DNA of 64,000 nt from Metarhizium brunneum (lineage: Eukaryota > Ascomycota > Sordariomycetes > Hypocreales > Clavicipitaceae). Of the stretch, positions 52,695-62,764 are shown piece by piece (position 1 is the first letter of the stretch; each line of letters opens with the position of its first letter). Position numbers and translations under genes: made by a program. Where the stretch lies: assembly GCF_013426205.1 (NCBI RefSeq), contig NC_089425.1, positions 3,286,001-3,350,000 of the forward strand, in the 5' to 3' direction. Below the pieces are notes generated by a model, which did no database searches, was not told the origin of the DNA, and saw nothing but the letters and a program-made list of their open reading frames with translations.

Positions 52695-54852
52695 TGTGTG
52701 TGAGGAGAGCGACGAGGTGTATAGCCTGATGGAAGGACCGGAATTTGAGGCTTCACACGATGAGGCGGGAAGGTGGAAGTAAAAGGCAGAGATTTGGACC
52801 GAGGGTGGGTGGCTGGAGAGGAGGAGGGACGGTTTTAGCTGGAGGGGAGGAGAAGCTTTGGTTCCTACGAGCTGCAGCTTTCTACAGATATACTTGGGGA
52901 GGACATGGATGACGGAGGGCAGCTACCCGGGCACGCGTGTTTGCGCGGGCAGGCGCATGGAGATGGAATGTGGGAGGAAGTCACTTTAATGTTACTCAAC
53001 GGCTGGAGGCGGCATGAGCAACTGTAGAACGGAGAGCGGGAGGCGGCACCAGCGGCTTTGGGGCTCGACGTCGGGGGCCCGACTGCAGTGAGATGCCGAA
53101 TGATGGTTCCATGTGTCTGCTGCTGAGCTCAAATGTTGATGGCACAATCGAATCATGGGCCATGGCACTTCGGCGACGGCCGAGCTTGAGCTTGGATTCC
53201 AGAGTTGGTAGGCGCATCTGTTGCTTTTGGCCGTCGTGATTGGCTGGACGGCAGTCATGACGTAGATCTGGCTCTGGGTTCTGGGGGTTGTGCAGGGGGG
53301 AGGACACAGCAAGACAACAAGGCCTGGGGAATATGGATCGGCGTACCGAGTAGGACGATGACATAGCTTATGAGGCAAGACGCCTACGGATCCTATTGAG
53401 TATGCGAAGGTGCAGCTAAGAAGCCAATTATTAATAAATACTTATTTTTTCTAATAAATAATATAAGAATATAAGTACTAGTTATCTTTAAATATATATA
53501 AATATACATAAAGATATCTAAAGATATATTATTATATATTATTATACCGTGACTAGATTAAGCAATAAAAGTATCTTAAAGGTATCGCAAGAAAATACGT
53601 CCGCTGCACCTTCGCACACTCAATACATATTGATGCAACCAGACCAGTCTTACATGTGCCGCTAGGCAGGCCCCGTTGTGCCGTGAGAGGTTTATGTCGC
53701 CGCTGCACGGCCCCAAGGTGCTGAATAAATGCTCTAATGCCTCTTCTTTCGCGCTTAAATGAAACGGCAGCATCTGACCTCCGCCGCCCAAGTCGTTACA
53801 TCATGGCGACATCCGTCTTTGCCCACCAGTTGCCGGCGGCCTTGCTCCTTCAATGTTCCAATCGGCCCACAGTGGTGACCTGCATCTTGGATTTTTGGGG
53901 CACGCTTCGACATGGATGAGCCGCGCAATCCCTGTTCATTGGTACTATCCTTTGCTGGCGGTGTTCCCGAAAATGGCTACTGACTGGTGCTAATAATAAT
54001 GGCCTTGCAGAGCTGTGCATGCATCATCAGTCCATAATGACCATGAATTTGTCGTGATGCTTCCGTGCCCTTTTTGGTCCTTAAGCCAGACTGCTCCTGC
54101 CGTTTTCTTTCATCACTCTGCATTCAGACTCGTAGTCCCACCTGCCAACAAACATTAAAACAATAATCATCACATCTCCACTTTCAAGCTTAATGGAGCT
54201 TTTATCGCTTGTTTGCGCGCCAAGCTCCATGTCATTTTGATCCGACCATCTTTCACGTCAAGGCTAGACTGTGGCTCAGCAAGCTGGAAACCCGCAGTGC
54301 TTGGTCTTTGTCTTTGGCTCGCGAACCCAGGCCACCGTTGCTCCGTTGCATTTTAGCTTTCCTGCTTCCTGCTCTCAAACGCTTTCAATCTCCGACCGCT
54401 TCACTTTCTTTCTTCCCTTTCTTTTCCCTTCTCTTACCTCTTTGTTTCCCTTCTCTACTGCTGGGCTGACGTCAATCCAACACCGTTTGCTCATTGTTCC
54501 TTCACGCCGCAGTCTTATTTTTCAAGTCTTCAACCTCTTCTCTCTTTCCTTGGGATTTCTGTGCGACGATTTTGGCCGACGCTGAAGACATTCGACGACG
54601 CAAGCCCTTGCCACTGGCAATCGTACCGAGTACTCCACTGACGCAATCCGAACACGGCGGCGGCATCTCTTTGCGTTTGTTCAACCAGTACGGACGAGCC
54701 CTTACACAACAGTGGGCGGCGCCACACCTTCACTCGTACCCAGCCGAACAACCGTCCAGCCTCATACTTTCGTCATATCCGTACCCAAGGATTTGGTAGG
54801 CGCTTCACCAGCGTACACTTAGATCCGTCATGCTCGCAACCTTGGATGCGCA
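52695..54852. other. Intergenic region with a MITE-like element and a long CT-rich leader
   Basis: Contains the element at 53394-53625. From about 54340 to 54600 the plus strand is rich in TTTC/CTCT runs and probably is the long leader of the DysF gene starting at 54853. No other gene supported. Confidence 0.5.
53394..53625. mobile_element. MITE-like element, 232 bp, with 23-bp terminal inverted repeats
   Basis: TATTGAGTATGCGAAGGTGC... (53394-53416) is matched at 22 of 23 positions by the inverted copy at 53603-53625; the one mismatch is a transition. TA at both ends may be the target duplication. The interior (about 53425-53580) is over 80% A and T. Confidence 0.7.
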
Positions 54853-56374
54853 ATGGTGAAAGTTCGGAGCTCTCGCCGTGTCGCGGGTCTGAAACCAGGC
54901 GATTACGACCACGAGATTGGCCTGGTCAACCATGATGGGGTGGATGACGATTCACACACCGTGCTGACATCGGATGTTGATACTCGTAGGGGCTCAACAA
55001 CATCTCGATTGATATCGCTAGCGGGTGATAGCGGACAAGAAGATGAGGCAACCCGGGCTGAAGGTAGCCAGGCAAACAAAAACCGCATCCATGACCAGCA
55101 AAATAGTGTGGTGGTGGTGGATGTGTCGGAGGAGAGTGACAATCGACTCCGTCCTGAGGATTCTCTTCCTCAGCCGTCCACCCAGCCATCAATTGAAGTC
55201 CATGGTAAATATCTCTCTCGACATAACGGACTCCAACCACCGGGGACTAACCATCTACCTGCGCAGCTGCGACACCAGACATATTCCACGATCCCACGCA
55301 TCGAATCATGCCCAAGCAGCCACGCGAAACTCGGGAAGTTGCTATTGACGTCATGTACGAGAATGAAAGAGGGGGTTTTATGTGTGGTATAGCACTATTT
55401 TCATCTAAAGCTCTCGGTGGCCTTGATCCGCCTGCATGGAGTAAGTTGCCTTTTGGCCACATGCCAATCCTGAAGCCGGAAATACTGACCGCAGAAAAGC
55501 CAATGCTTACCATAAACCATCACTGACCAACATTTACAACGCGGTGGTTCCAGATCCCTCATGGGAGTGGATTTGGTCAGAGTGGCGAATAAACTATGAA
55601 GAAGGCGTGGACGAGGGCGGCTGGGAATACTCCTTTGCGTTTTCAAAAATGTTCTCCTGGCACGAACCAAGTTGGTGGAACTCGTTCGTTAGAAGGAGAG
55701 TTTGGATCCGGAAAAGGGCAAGGAGAAGATCTGCAGATTTGAATTCCTCCGGCAACCTGCTCAACTCCGACTACTTCACCATTCGACCCGCGTCTTCTCG
55801 CAGCACTAATCAGCGATCTGTGGCGAGCGTGGCCAGCAGCCGTGTTCCCAGCAAGTCCAGCCTAACACGCACATCTATCAAGGAGGTAGAAGAGGCCCAG
55901 GAGATTGAGAATATAGAAACGTTACTATCGGTTCTGCGGTCATCGAGAATTGATCGTGAGAAGAGAGAGGCCGTCGAAAATTACCTTGATCATGCAATGG
56001 ACCTCAGCCAACTTCAAGACGAGATGCACGAAATCATGTCGATTTTCGTTTTTCAAGCATCACGGCGACAGCTTCTGACCCATTTGATGCGTAAATACGA
56101 TGACACGACACGCAAGCTGGAAGAAAACGACAACAAGGACAACAAAAATCTCCAGGAGCGGAAGAAAGCGCTCGAGGCCGCCGTCAAACATGCAGACGAG
56201 GAGGTTAGCAAACTGGCCTACTGGAGCGACGTCAAAAAGATGGCCGAGAGAGGGGAGCTGAGGTTGTCGCTCGATGAAGATCAGGGTTGGCATGAGGCAC
56301 GTCCTGGTTTGGATCGAAGCGGGCCAAATGCACCGAATATGGGCGAGTTGCCAGGATCTGGAAGATCCCATTGA
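54853..56374 (+). CDS. DysF-domain protein, Mug65/peroxin-like
   Basis: Three exons, 54853-55204, 55267-55440 and 55500-56374, give 466 residues. The start of the fold is VAIDVMYENERGGFMCGIALF (about 132-152). The DysF core is in exon 3: VPDPSWEWIWSEWRINYEEG (from about residue 192), then DEGGWEYSFAFSKMFSWHEP and WWNSFVRRRVWIRKRAR, with the paired Trp/Arg pattern typical of this domain. Such proteins (Pex30/Pex31 family, S. pombe Mug65, Spo73) work at ER-peroxisome or prospore membranes. No reticulon-like membrane part is visible here, so it fits the soluble Mug65/Spo73 type better. The rest is a disordered N-terminus and helical C-terminus (ERKKALEAAVKHADEEVSKL). The last acceptor was chosen at AAAAG (55499), since the nearer GCAG (55494) leads to a stop. 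Confidence 0.82.
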
Positions 56375-57322
56375 AGGGGGGTTACATCATATCATACTCT
56401 TATCCCCCATCCTATCTCTTTGTGGATAGATTATTTTGTATACTTAATACCCTCATCGTCGATAGTTTCTTTTTCTGCTATTTTTCTAAAAAGGGATCCG
56501 GGCCAAAGGGCATTCCCGTGCTGACAGCTCTTTGCATGACTGGGAGGCAGAGGGAGTCTGGAGTTTTCACAGTCACATCCGTTTCTGGGGTTGAGCATCG
56601 CATACGACGAACCGCATCATGTTGAAACCGCAGGTGTCGAGGATACTGCAATACTCAAAGTGTATGAAATACAAAAGACTAATGAAATTCATGCTCTACA
56701 TTTTGACAGTATGCTTCATGGACAAAGATGCTGTCACGCTACAGACGCAAGTGCCAACTGGTTGACATGGTTGGTCCATATGCTAAAGGCGGCTCTCAAT
56801 TGTGATATTGGCAGCTGCACCACTTCAATGTAGTATCATAAAATGGTGAGTTTTACAGTTTTACGGATTGTCTCTACTGGCAGATGTGGCAGTTTTATAT
56901 TGTGCATACTGCTCTGGTATGTAAAACACTTGATTTCGAACATCGTACATTTCGTTCAAGAATTGATAACTTGGGAAGTGCTATGGGGCCTTTTAAATCG
57001 CACGAAATCCCTGGATGTCACGAATAGCAAAGGGTCAGGGCCATGGTCAAATTCTTACTCGCGGCTTGGTAACTACGTTGCAGCCGGCGCAATGACAGTG
57101 CTCATTTTTGCCCGTTTCCCGAGCCATTTTGTCTTGTTTCTCGTCTTTCATGGTTGCGGGCGCGGTGTAGTCAACCAGTCAAGTGGCAAAGGCCTTTCTC
57201 GGCGGCTGTGTCTGGCCCGGTGTCTCATAGCTACTAGCGTATTTGGCCAGTATGCTCTGACCAACTAACTGCTCGAGGCGTTAACACTAGATTCACTAAC
57301 GTGCTTGGATGTAAATTGAGAG
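56375..57322. other. Convergent intergenic region
   Basis: About 950 bp without a supported gene; short ORFs at 56591-57268 show no features. Confidence 0.4.
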
Positions 57323-59173
57323 CTAGATGATGCAGAATGTGCGTTCTACAAAACCCCTGCTCTTTTCAAATACCTGGCCATCCATGAACCCGTGGACGTA
57401 GCATGGGCCCACGAATAGGAAGTCGCTGTTTGCTTCATTTGCACCTCCATCTCCGGATGGGACGGGCCTCAGAACAACCGGTACCTTTGCGCCCTTTAGC
57501 ACCGTGATCCAGTCGCCGTCTTGGGCTCCGTGCGGAAGCCTGCAGTAGATCCCGCCCTTGGTCATGGCAAAATCCCACGTATACCACTCAAACACGGCGT
57601 CTTGGACTCTAAAATCGATGTCGATGTCTCTGTTGCTATCTAGAGGCGTGGTGATCCATTTGGTGAACCGCGGCGCCAGCTCCTCGATGTCGGCGCTCGT
57701 GAGGCGAGCCATTGGGTAGCGCTTCACGTCCATCATCATGGTGCGCCAGAAGGCTTCAAACGAGGCTGGGAAGTTGGGGACGTCGCAGGCACTCGCATCC
57801 GGGTGGTTGGTCTTGAGAAACGAGGACAGCGAGGAGTTGCCATTGCGGATTGCCGCCCGGATGAGGTCGTCTGGCATCCACTGCAGGCAGTGGTTCGCGC
57901 CAGGGGGGTAGGGCACGGCGTTCTGGTTTTGCGGACTATATCTCGAGACATGGGATAGGGTGTCGATTTCGTAGCCCGCGAGCTGCAGCGTGCCCTCTGA
58001 GACGGAGAGCGGCAAGTCCACCTCGGCGCCGCCAGCGTTGAAGATGGACCTCTGCGCGAAGAGTATGCTCGTTTGGCCGGGGCTGGCAAAGTCTATGGTC
58101 CACGATGGCAGGTCGCTGCTGCGACTGTCGTTGCCGTAAAGCTGCCAGGCGGACTGGCACAAGAGGTCGAGGTTCCGATCGTGCTCCATTAGCCTTTTCA
58201 TGCAGTCGATGTAGATGGCCCTTGTGGAGAGGCTGTAGTCTACTTTGATGTCGAGTCTATTCGACGTGAGACTTAGGAGGGCGTATATCTTGTCCCGCGG
58301 ATCAGTGGCATCGGTGTACCGAAATCGGGAGAGAACATCCAGCATTGATGATGGCTCGTTGGCCTGGACCTCGTCCCTCACCACTCTTCGCTGGTGGCAC
58401 ATGATTTGCGGGTAGGCAATCGCTCCGCTTGCCCAGGACCGGATGCTCATGTCGTGGCTGAACGGGCCGTGAAAGGCGTCGGGGACACCGTATCTCTCGA
58501 TATAGACGTCGACGTCGAGGAAATCCTCCACCACCGTCCACGGCAGCGTCGCATGCCCTGCCACGAGAAGAAGGCTGGATGCAAAGGCTACCTCCTGAAC
58601 GATCCAGACCCGTCTCCATAAGGCTGGCGTTGCAAAGAGATGGCGTAGGTTCTCCTGCATGCGCTCCAGCGTCTGCGTCTGCTCGTCGCTCAGGTCCAGC
58701 CATCTCTGGCGCAGCTCGTCCTCCAGGCGAAACAGGGAGCCGAAGTGAGCCATGGAGGATGCTGCGTCTTGCAGCATTTTGGCATCCCCGCCGAGCCAGA
58801 GGAGGTCTGTGGCGCATCGTTGGTAGACCTGGCTCATGTAGCCTATGTGGTTGCTCTTCTCTGCGTGGTTCGCCTGGTCGATGCAGATGGCGTCGGCCCA
58901 GATTTGACGTGGCCTGTCTGGTAGGCGGAGGTGGCGAAGGGCAGTCTCCAGGTTTCTAGTTGCGTTGAACATGCCGTGGCCGACCTGAATCGGCCGCGTT
59001 TCTGTGGTTTGGCCCCAGACATAGGACAAGGCTTCAAAGGGCGGGTGGTTGTGAAGCTCGACGTTGTGCAGCTCGCACTTGATGGGGCTCGAAAAGTCCG
59101 AGGATGGTTGCAGTGTTATGAGACGGAATCCGCTGTCTGGTTGGAGCGGCTTGTACTCTACAGTGGACTGCAT
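57323..59173 (-). CDS. HET-domain (heterokaryon incompatibility) protein
   Basis: 616 residues from ATG 59173 (MQSTVEYKPLQP); an in-frame ATG at 59242 would add 23 residues but lies outside family similarity. The HET domain is complete: FEALSYVWG (46-54), NATRNLETALRHLR (70-83), IWADAICIDQANHAEKSNHI (91-110), QVYQRCATDLLWLG (115-128). It continues with LWRRVWIVQEVAFAS and the downstream segment TDATDPRDKIYALLSL. These proteins trigger cell death when genetically different hyphae fuse, although most members are untested. The C-terminal 250 residues lack a recognisable partner domain. The gene is single-exon and shares a 436-bp region containing a telomere-like repeat with the divergent PPR gene. 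Confidence 0.92.
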   Translation of the reverse strand: MQSTVEYKPLQPDSGFRLITLQPSSDFSSPIKCELHNVELHNHPPFEALSYVWGQTTETRPIQVGHGMFNATRNLETALRHLRLPDRPRQIWADAICIDQANHAEKSNHIGYMSQVYQRCATDLLWLGGDAKMLQDAASSMAHFGSLFRLEDELRQRWLDLSDEQTQTLERMQENLRHLFATPALWRRVWIVQEVAFASSLLLVAGHATLPWTVVEDFLDVDVYIERYGVPDAFHGPFSHDMSIRSWASGAIAYPQIMCHQRRVVRDEVQANEPSSMLDVLSRFRYTDATDPRDKIYALLSLTSNRLDIKVDYSLSTRAIYIDCMKRLMEHDRNLDLLCQSAWQLYGNDSRSSDLPSWTIDFASPGQTSILFAQRSIFNAGGAEVDLPLSVSEGTLQLAGYEIDTLSHVSRYSPQNQNAVPYPPGANHCLQWMPDDLIRAAIRNGNSSLSSFLKTNHPDASACDVPNFPASFEAFWRTMMMDVKRYPMARLTSADIEELAPRFTKWITTPLDSNRDIDIDFRVQDAVFEWYTWDFAMTKGGIYCRLPHGAQDGDWITVLKGAKVPVVLRPVPSGDGGANEANSDFLFVGPCYVHGFMDGQVFEKSRGFVERTFCII

Positions 59174-59260
59174 TTTTATTATAAATATCAGGCAGATGGC
59201 ATTGTTGATGTTGGAACCCCAACAATCAATCACCTGACGCATTTACCAGGATGATGAAAA

Positions 59261-59278
59261 ACCCTAACCCTAACCCTA
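59261..59278. repeat. Interstitial telomere-like repeat (ACCCTA)3
   Basis: Three perfect ACCCTA units, the complement of the fungal telomere repeat TTAGGG. The flanks are ordinary AT-rich sequence, not a degraded telomere array. Confidence 0.8.
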
Positions 59279-59546
59279 TTATACCCCTTTGCCATGTCGG
59301 CAATTGGAGCATACCTTGGTTATGGTGTAGTGATCACCATATTCCACAACGCCTTAGAACGGTGTCAACTACACAATGCTGTCTTTTAATCCAATTTTAT
59401 AGCCTTGATTTAGACTTGATGTCAAATCAAAATATTCATGGTCGTTGGTCTTACAGTATCACCACCACCTCTGTTGAGCTGCTGCGTCACAGAAGCCTGG
59501 CACGTGACGTGGTGGACCCTTGCAAACCCGGTTTAGAGGGCTCTCC

Positions 59547-59606
59547 ATGTTTTCACTACGTCTCCAAATCACCAGACTATTTACCACCATGCGGCACGCC
59601 TCATGA
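59547..59606 (+). other. Upstream ORF before the PPR gene
   Basis: ATG 59547 opens a 19-codon frame, MFSLRLQITRLFTTMRHAS, that stops at TGA 59604-59606, three bases before the main ATG at 59610. A further out-of-frame ATG lies at 59603. The peptide itself looks like a mitochondrial presequence (Arg-rich, no acidic residue). Confidence 0.5.
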
Positions 59607-59609
59607 CCA

Positions 59610-61997
59610 ATGTCCTTGGGGATCAAGTCAATATGGCGGACTGGGTCCCGGTGCATCGGCTCACCTGGAGCGCTTCCCATTTGGAAATGCGGCCTGCCCT
59701 CCAGGAGATCTCTGCTGTCAGCATCTTTCTCAACAAGTCGCCGACAGTACGTGGCTGAGCAGGACAAGGACAACACTGGGGATTTAGCGACCCTTGCTTC
59801 CCAAGCTCTGCCTACGACATTTGAGATCGAACAGTCGGTCAAAACACGCGGTGAGGTGATGGAGACGAATCGTGCGAGAAACGCCTTCATGAGAGGCGCT
59901 TTCAGGGATCAATCACCACAAATACAGGCTGCTGTGGACAAGAAACGAAGCTCACCTTATGTGCCAACTGCTCGCGACTATCCGTCCGTGGCAGCAACCC
60001 GAGCAAGTAAAGGCTTCACACGCAAGATGGCTCGCGTTCAAGTGGGATTCGATATGATCTGGGAGCACTTTGGCAGAAAGGTACCTGAGTGGAGCGAGAC
60101 ATTCAACTTGCTGAAACGAATGACGCCGAAACGAAGCGATACTCCGAGCATGGTGGCTGTAAGAGTAGTGCTACCCTCATCGTGGGATATGTCTGTGGGA
60201 AACAAGCGGATCGAGTTCTTGGATGCGACAACGGGCCTGGCCACCAAGCTGCGAATATCTGCGGATCACCAGAATCCGTCAGCTGTTGTCTTGAGAGGCG
60301 AAAGCGCCGTCTTGGCGAAAGCAGCAGACGAATTGATCAGGGCATGTCCGGATGTAGAAATATTTAAGCTGGGGGATGTAGCTACGGTGGACTACAAAAC
60401 CAAACAGCTATGGCCGGCGATTGAGGACGCCCAAGATGCAGGGTCGACAGTCCCGCCGAGCAACAAGGACAATATATGGGTGCATAAGGAACTGCCGACA
60501 TATTGGATTGACCTCCCGTACGAGCAGACGCCCAAGCCAAGGCAGTGGACTAAGGAATCATTCGAGACGTACATTACGGCTCTTGTGTGTGGGCGACTAC
60601 AGCCACATTTGGCCATGAAGTACTACAGACAACCCCGAGAAAATGGCAAACTCATTGATACAGAAGGCATTCGAATTGGACTAATTTTAAAGGCGTTCGA
60701 GGACCCGGCAGCAAGAGAGTGCATCACCACGTCCGTTTTGAAAATGGCGATAGGATTCATGGCCCACAAAGGGGGCCACCGTGCATCCGCAGATCGACTC
60801 TTCACGCTCGCTGAGGGATGGGGCCTGCCCATGGATACTGAGCTCTTCAACGTCATTCTTGGCGGATACGTCGCCAAGCAAGACGTCGCCTTCTTTCACA
60901 AGCTCCTGCAAAAGATGGAAGAGCGGTACTTCTACCCCAATGCCAGAACCTGGCTCCATTTCCTCAAGCTCGTCCAGCGAGACGATGAGAGACGACAGGT
61001 TATAGCCGCCATGTACGAGAATGGTCTGTTCGAAGACCCCTCCACGCGAAGAGGAATCGCTGAAACTATGGCTAGCAACGACTCGTTCGCGGCCTTCAAG
61101 GCCGGTAAAAGCCTAGACGTCTTCCTTGCAGACCAGGCCATGCGCTACGGAGAAGATTGGTACACACTCGAAGCAGTAAACCGCATCCTTGAAGAATTCT
61201 TCTGGTTTCACGACCCTTCGCATCCCGATTTCTCAGCCTTCAAATCCCTCCTGGACCGCTACACCTCCAATGGCCACCAGATAGATATCGGAAGCACGTC
61301 CAACGTCATCATCAAATCCTGTATCAGCAGAGGAGACTGGTCTACCGCCCAATGGGCCCTGTCACGCATGCTGCAGCACGGACGGGAGCCCAACTCCCAG
61401 ACGTACACTTCTCTCGTGTCGCTAGCCATGTCCTCCAGGGCATACTCTTCTCTCGGGGTGGTCTTCTTCTACGGCGTTCTCTACCGGAAGCTACGAAAGG
61501 GCCCACGGAGGGTCATGCAGGGCGTCATGCTTAAGCGACTTCTGGACGGCTTTCCCGTCAAGATATTTTCCAACAAGATGGGCCGACTGTTGACAAAGAA
61601 GAAGGTAGCAAACGACCACGCAATAGTTGCAGGCGCCGAATGGGCTATCCTACACTCATGTAAGAGCTACAAACCCGTCAAGTCCCTCGCCGCAGCGCTG
61701 GACACGACGTGGCGAACCATGGACCAACCCCTTTTGCGAACGGCCCTCGCTGCCGATCCGGAAGCAAGTGCAGAACAAGTCCTCTCGCACGATTACGCGG
61801 TCAAAATGCGAGATGAGTCCGGCCAACAGCCCCCCATCATAGTCCATCTAGACACGGCGTTTGATCCGGAAACAATGCTTCGAGACTCAAATCCTGAAAA
61901 TAAGCCGCGGTCGCAGCATGTTCCTACAGACGCAAGGTCTGATATCAAGGATAAATTGAACGGAGAAAAGAGAACAGTCGAAAGCATTGATTATTGA
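59610..61997 (+). CDS. Mitochondrial pentatricopeptide-repeat-like protein
   Basis: 795 residues, single exon from ATG 59610. The N-terminus is basic and lacks acids (MSLGIKSIWRTGSRCIG) and ends in a likely cleavage region, LLSASFSTSRRQY (about 35-47), so import into mitochondria is likely. Helical repeats in the middle and C-terminal parts fit PPR units: HRASADRLFTLAEGWGLPMD followed by TELFNVILGGYVAKQD, then FFHKLLQKMEERYFYPNART, and STAQWALSRMLQHGREPNSQ followed by TYTSLVSLAMSSR. Such proteins act on mitochondrial RNA stability or translation. The fungal gene family is not specific enough for a name. The upstream ORF next to the start may limit translation. Confidence 0.78.
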   Translation: MSLGIKSIWRTGSRCIGSPGALPIWKCGLPSRRSLLSASFSTSRRQYVAEQDKDNTGDLATLASQALPTTFEIEQSVKTRGEVMETNRARNAFMRGAFRDQSPQIQAAVDKKRSSPYVPTARDYPSVAATRASKGFTRKMARVQVGFDMIWEHFGRKVPEWSETFNLLKRMTPKRSDTPSMVAVRVVLPSSWDMSVGNKRIEFLDATTGLATKLRISADHQNPSAVVLRGESAVLAKAADELIRACPDVEIFKLGDVATVDYKTKQLWPAIEDAQDAGSTVPPSNKDNIWVHKELPTYWIDLPYEQTPKPRQWTKESFETYITALVCGRLQPHLAMKYYRQPRENGKLIDTEGIRIGLILKAFEDPAARECITTSVLKMAIGFMAHKGGHRASADRLFTLAEGWGLPMDTELFNVILGGYVAKQDVAFFHKLLQKMEERYFYPNARTWLHFLKLVQRDDERRQVIAAMYENGLFEDPSTRRGIAETMASNDSFAAFKAGKSLDVFLADQAMRYGEDWYTLEAVNRILEEFFWFHDPSHPDFSAFKSLLDRYTSNGHQIDIGSTSNVIIKSCISRGDWSTAQWALSRMLQHGREPNSQTYTSLVSLAMSSRAYSSLGVVFFYGVLYRKLRKGPRRVMQGVMLKRLLDGFPVKIFSNKMGRLLTKKKVANDHAIVAGAEWAILHSCKSYKPVKSLAAALDTTWRTMDQPLLRTALAADPEASAEQVLSHDYAVKMRDESGQQPPIIVHLDTAFDPETMLRDSNPENKPRSQHVPTDARSDIKDKLNGEKRTVESIDY

Positions 61998-62764
61998 AGA
62001 AATTCGTGTACGATATACAAACAGGTGTTTTGATACCCACTCCAGCATTATAGATGGACAGTGCAAGCTTTTCATTTAGGGGGACGTCTTTTATCATTTG
62101 CTGCTAGTGACTAGCACTACTGCGTATGGGATATATAGAGATCTTAAAAGCTGTATAATAGAAGCCCCAATCAAACCGTGCAAGAATTTTGTATTCCTTT
62201 ACTACCCTCGCCAAAACGCCCGTGCTCTGGTCGATACGGCGGCTCTGATGACAAGTCATGTGAAGTGACGAGACAAACAAAAGCTGACAAGGTTGTGAAC
62301 AACACGAGAAGACAATGGAGAGAAAGTTGTGAAATGGTAGTTCTGCCGTGTCTTTGTCTGTCTCGCCTGCAGCTCCTGTCTGTCTGTAATGCATTTCACG
62401 CATCCGACAACCGGTAATACACTGAGCCGTAATGACGACGAACATTACTTCCGTGGAGGGAGCAAAAGAAACATCAAACAAATGTCTAATCGTCCAACCG
62501 GTTGGTCAATTCGGAGAAATGCAACCCACATACACACACCCTTTCGCCCACGTCCCTATCCTTCCATTTCCTTCACACAAAGGCGCGCGTGAAAAGAACT
62601 AGACTTCGAGAAAAAGAAGAGAAAAAAAATGAGACTTCGTGTGAATAAAACATATCAAAACGCAAGCCAGCCCAAGCGAGACCCATTTGTGTGTATTGTT
62701 TGTGCTTTCACTTCTCCGACACCTATCCTCTGATGTCTACTCCAATTGAATGCGAAAGGACCAC
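61998..62764. other. Convergent intergenic region
   Basis: About 770 bp between convergent genes; it probably carries the 3' UTR of the phosphatase gene. ORFs at 62104-62592 have no features. Confidence 0.4.

Larger units (their letters stand above)
59174..59609. promoter_or_regulatory. Divergent promoter region HET / PPR gene with telomere-like repeat and upstream ORF
   Basis: 436 bp between the two start codons. Contains three ACCCTA units (59261-59278), 88 bp upstream of the HET start, and a 19-codon upstream ORF (59547-59606) just before the PPR start. Confidence 0.55.

Noticed and set aside
57323..61997. Possible heterokaryon-incompatibility gene cluster around the HET gene
   Set aside because: Neighbours are a DysF protein and a mitochondrial PPR-like protein; no NLR, second HET gene or other death-related gene is visible.
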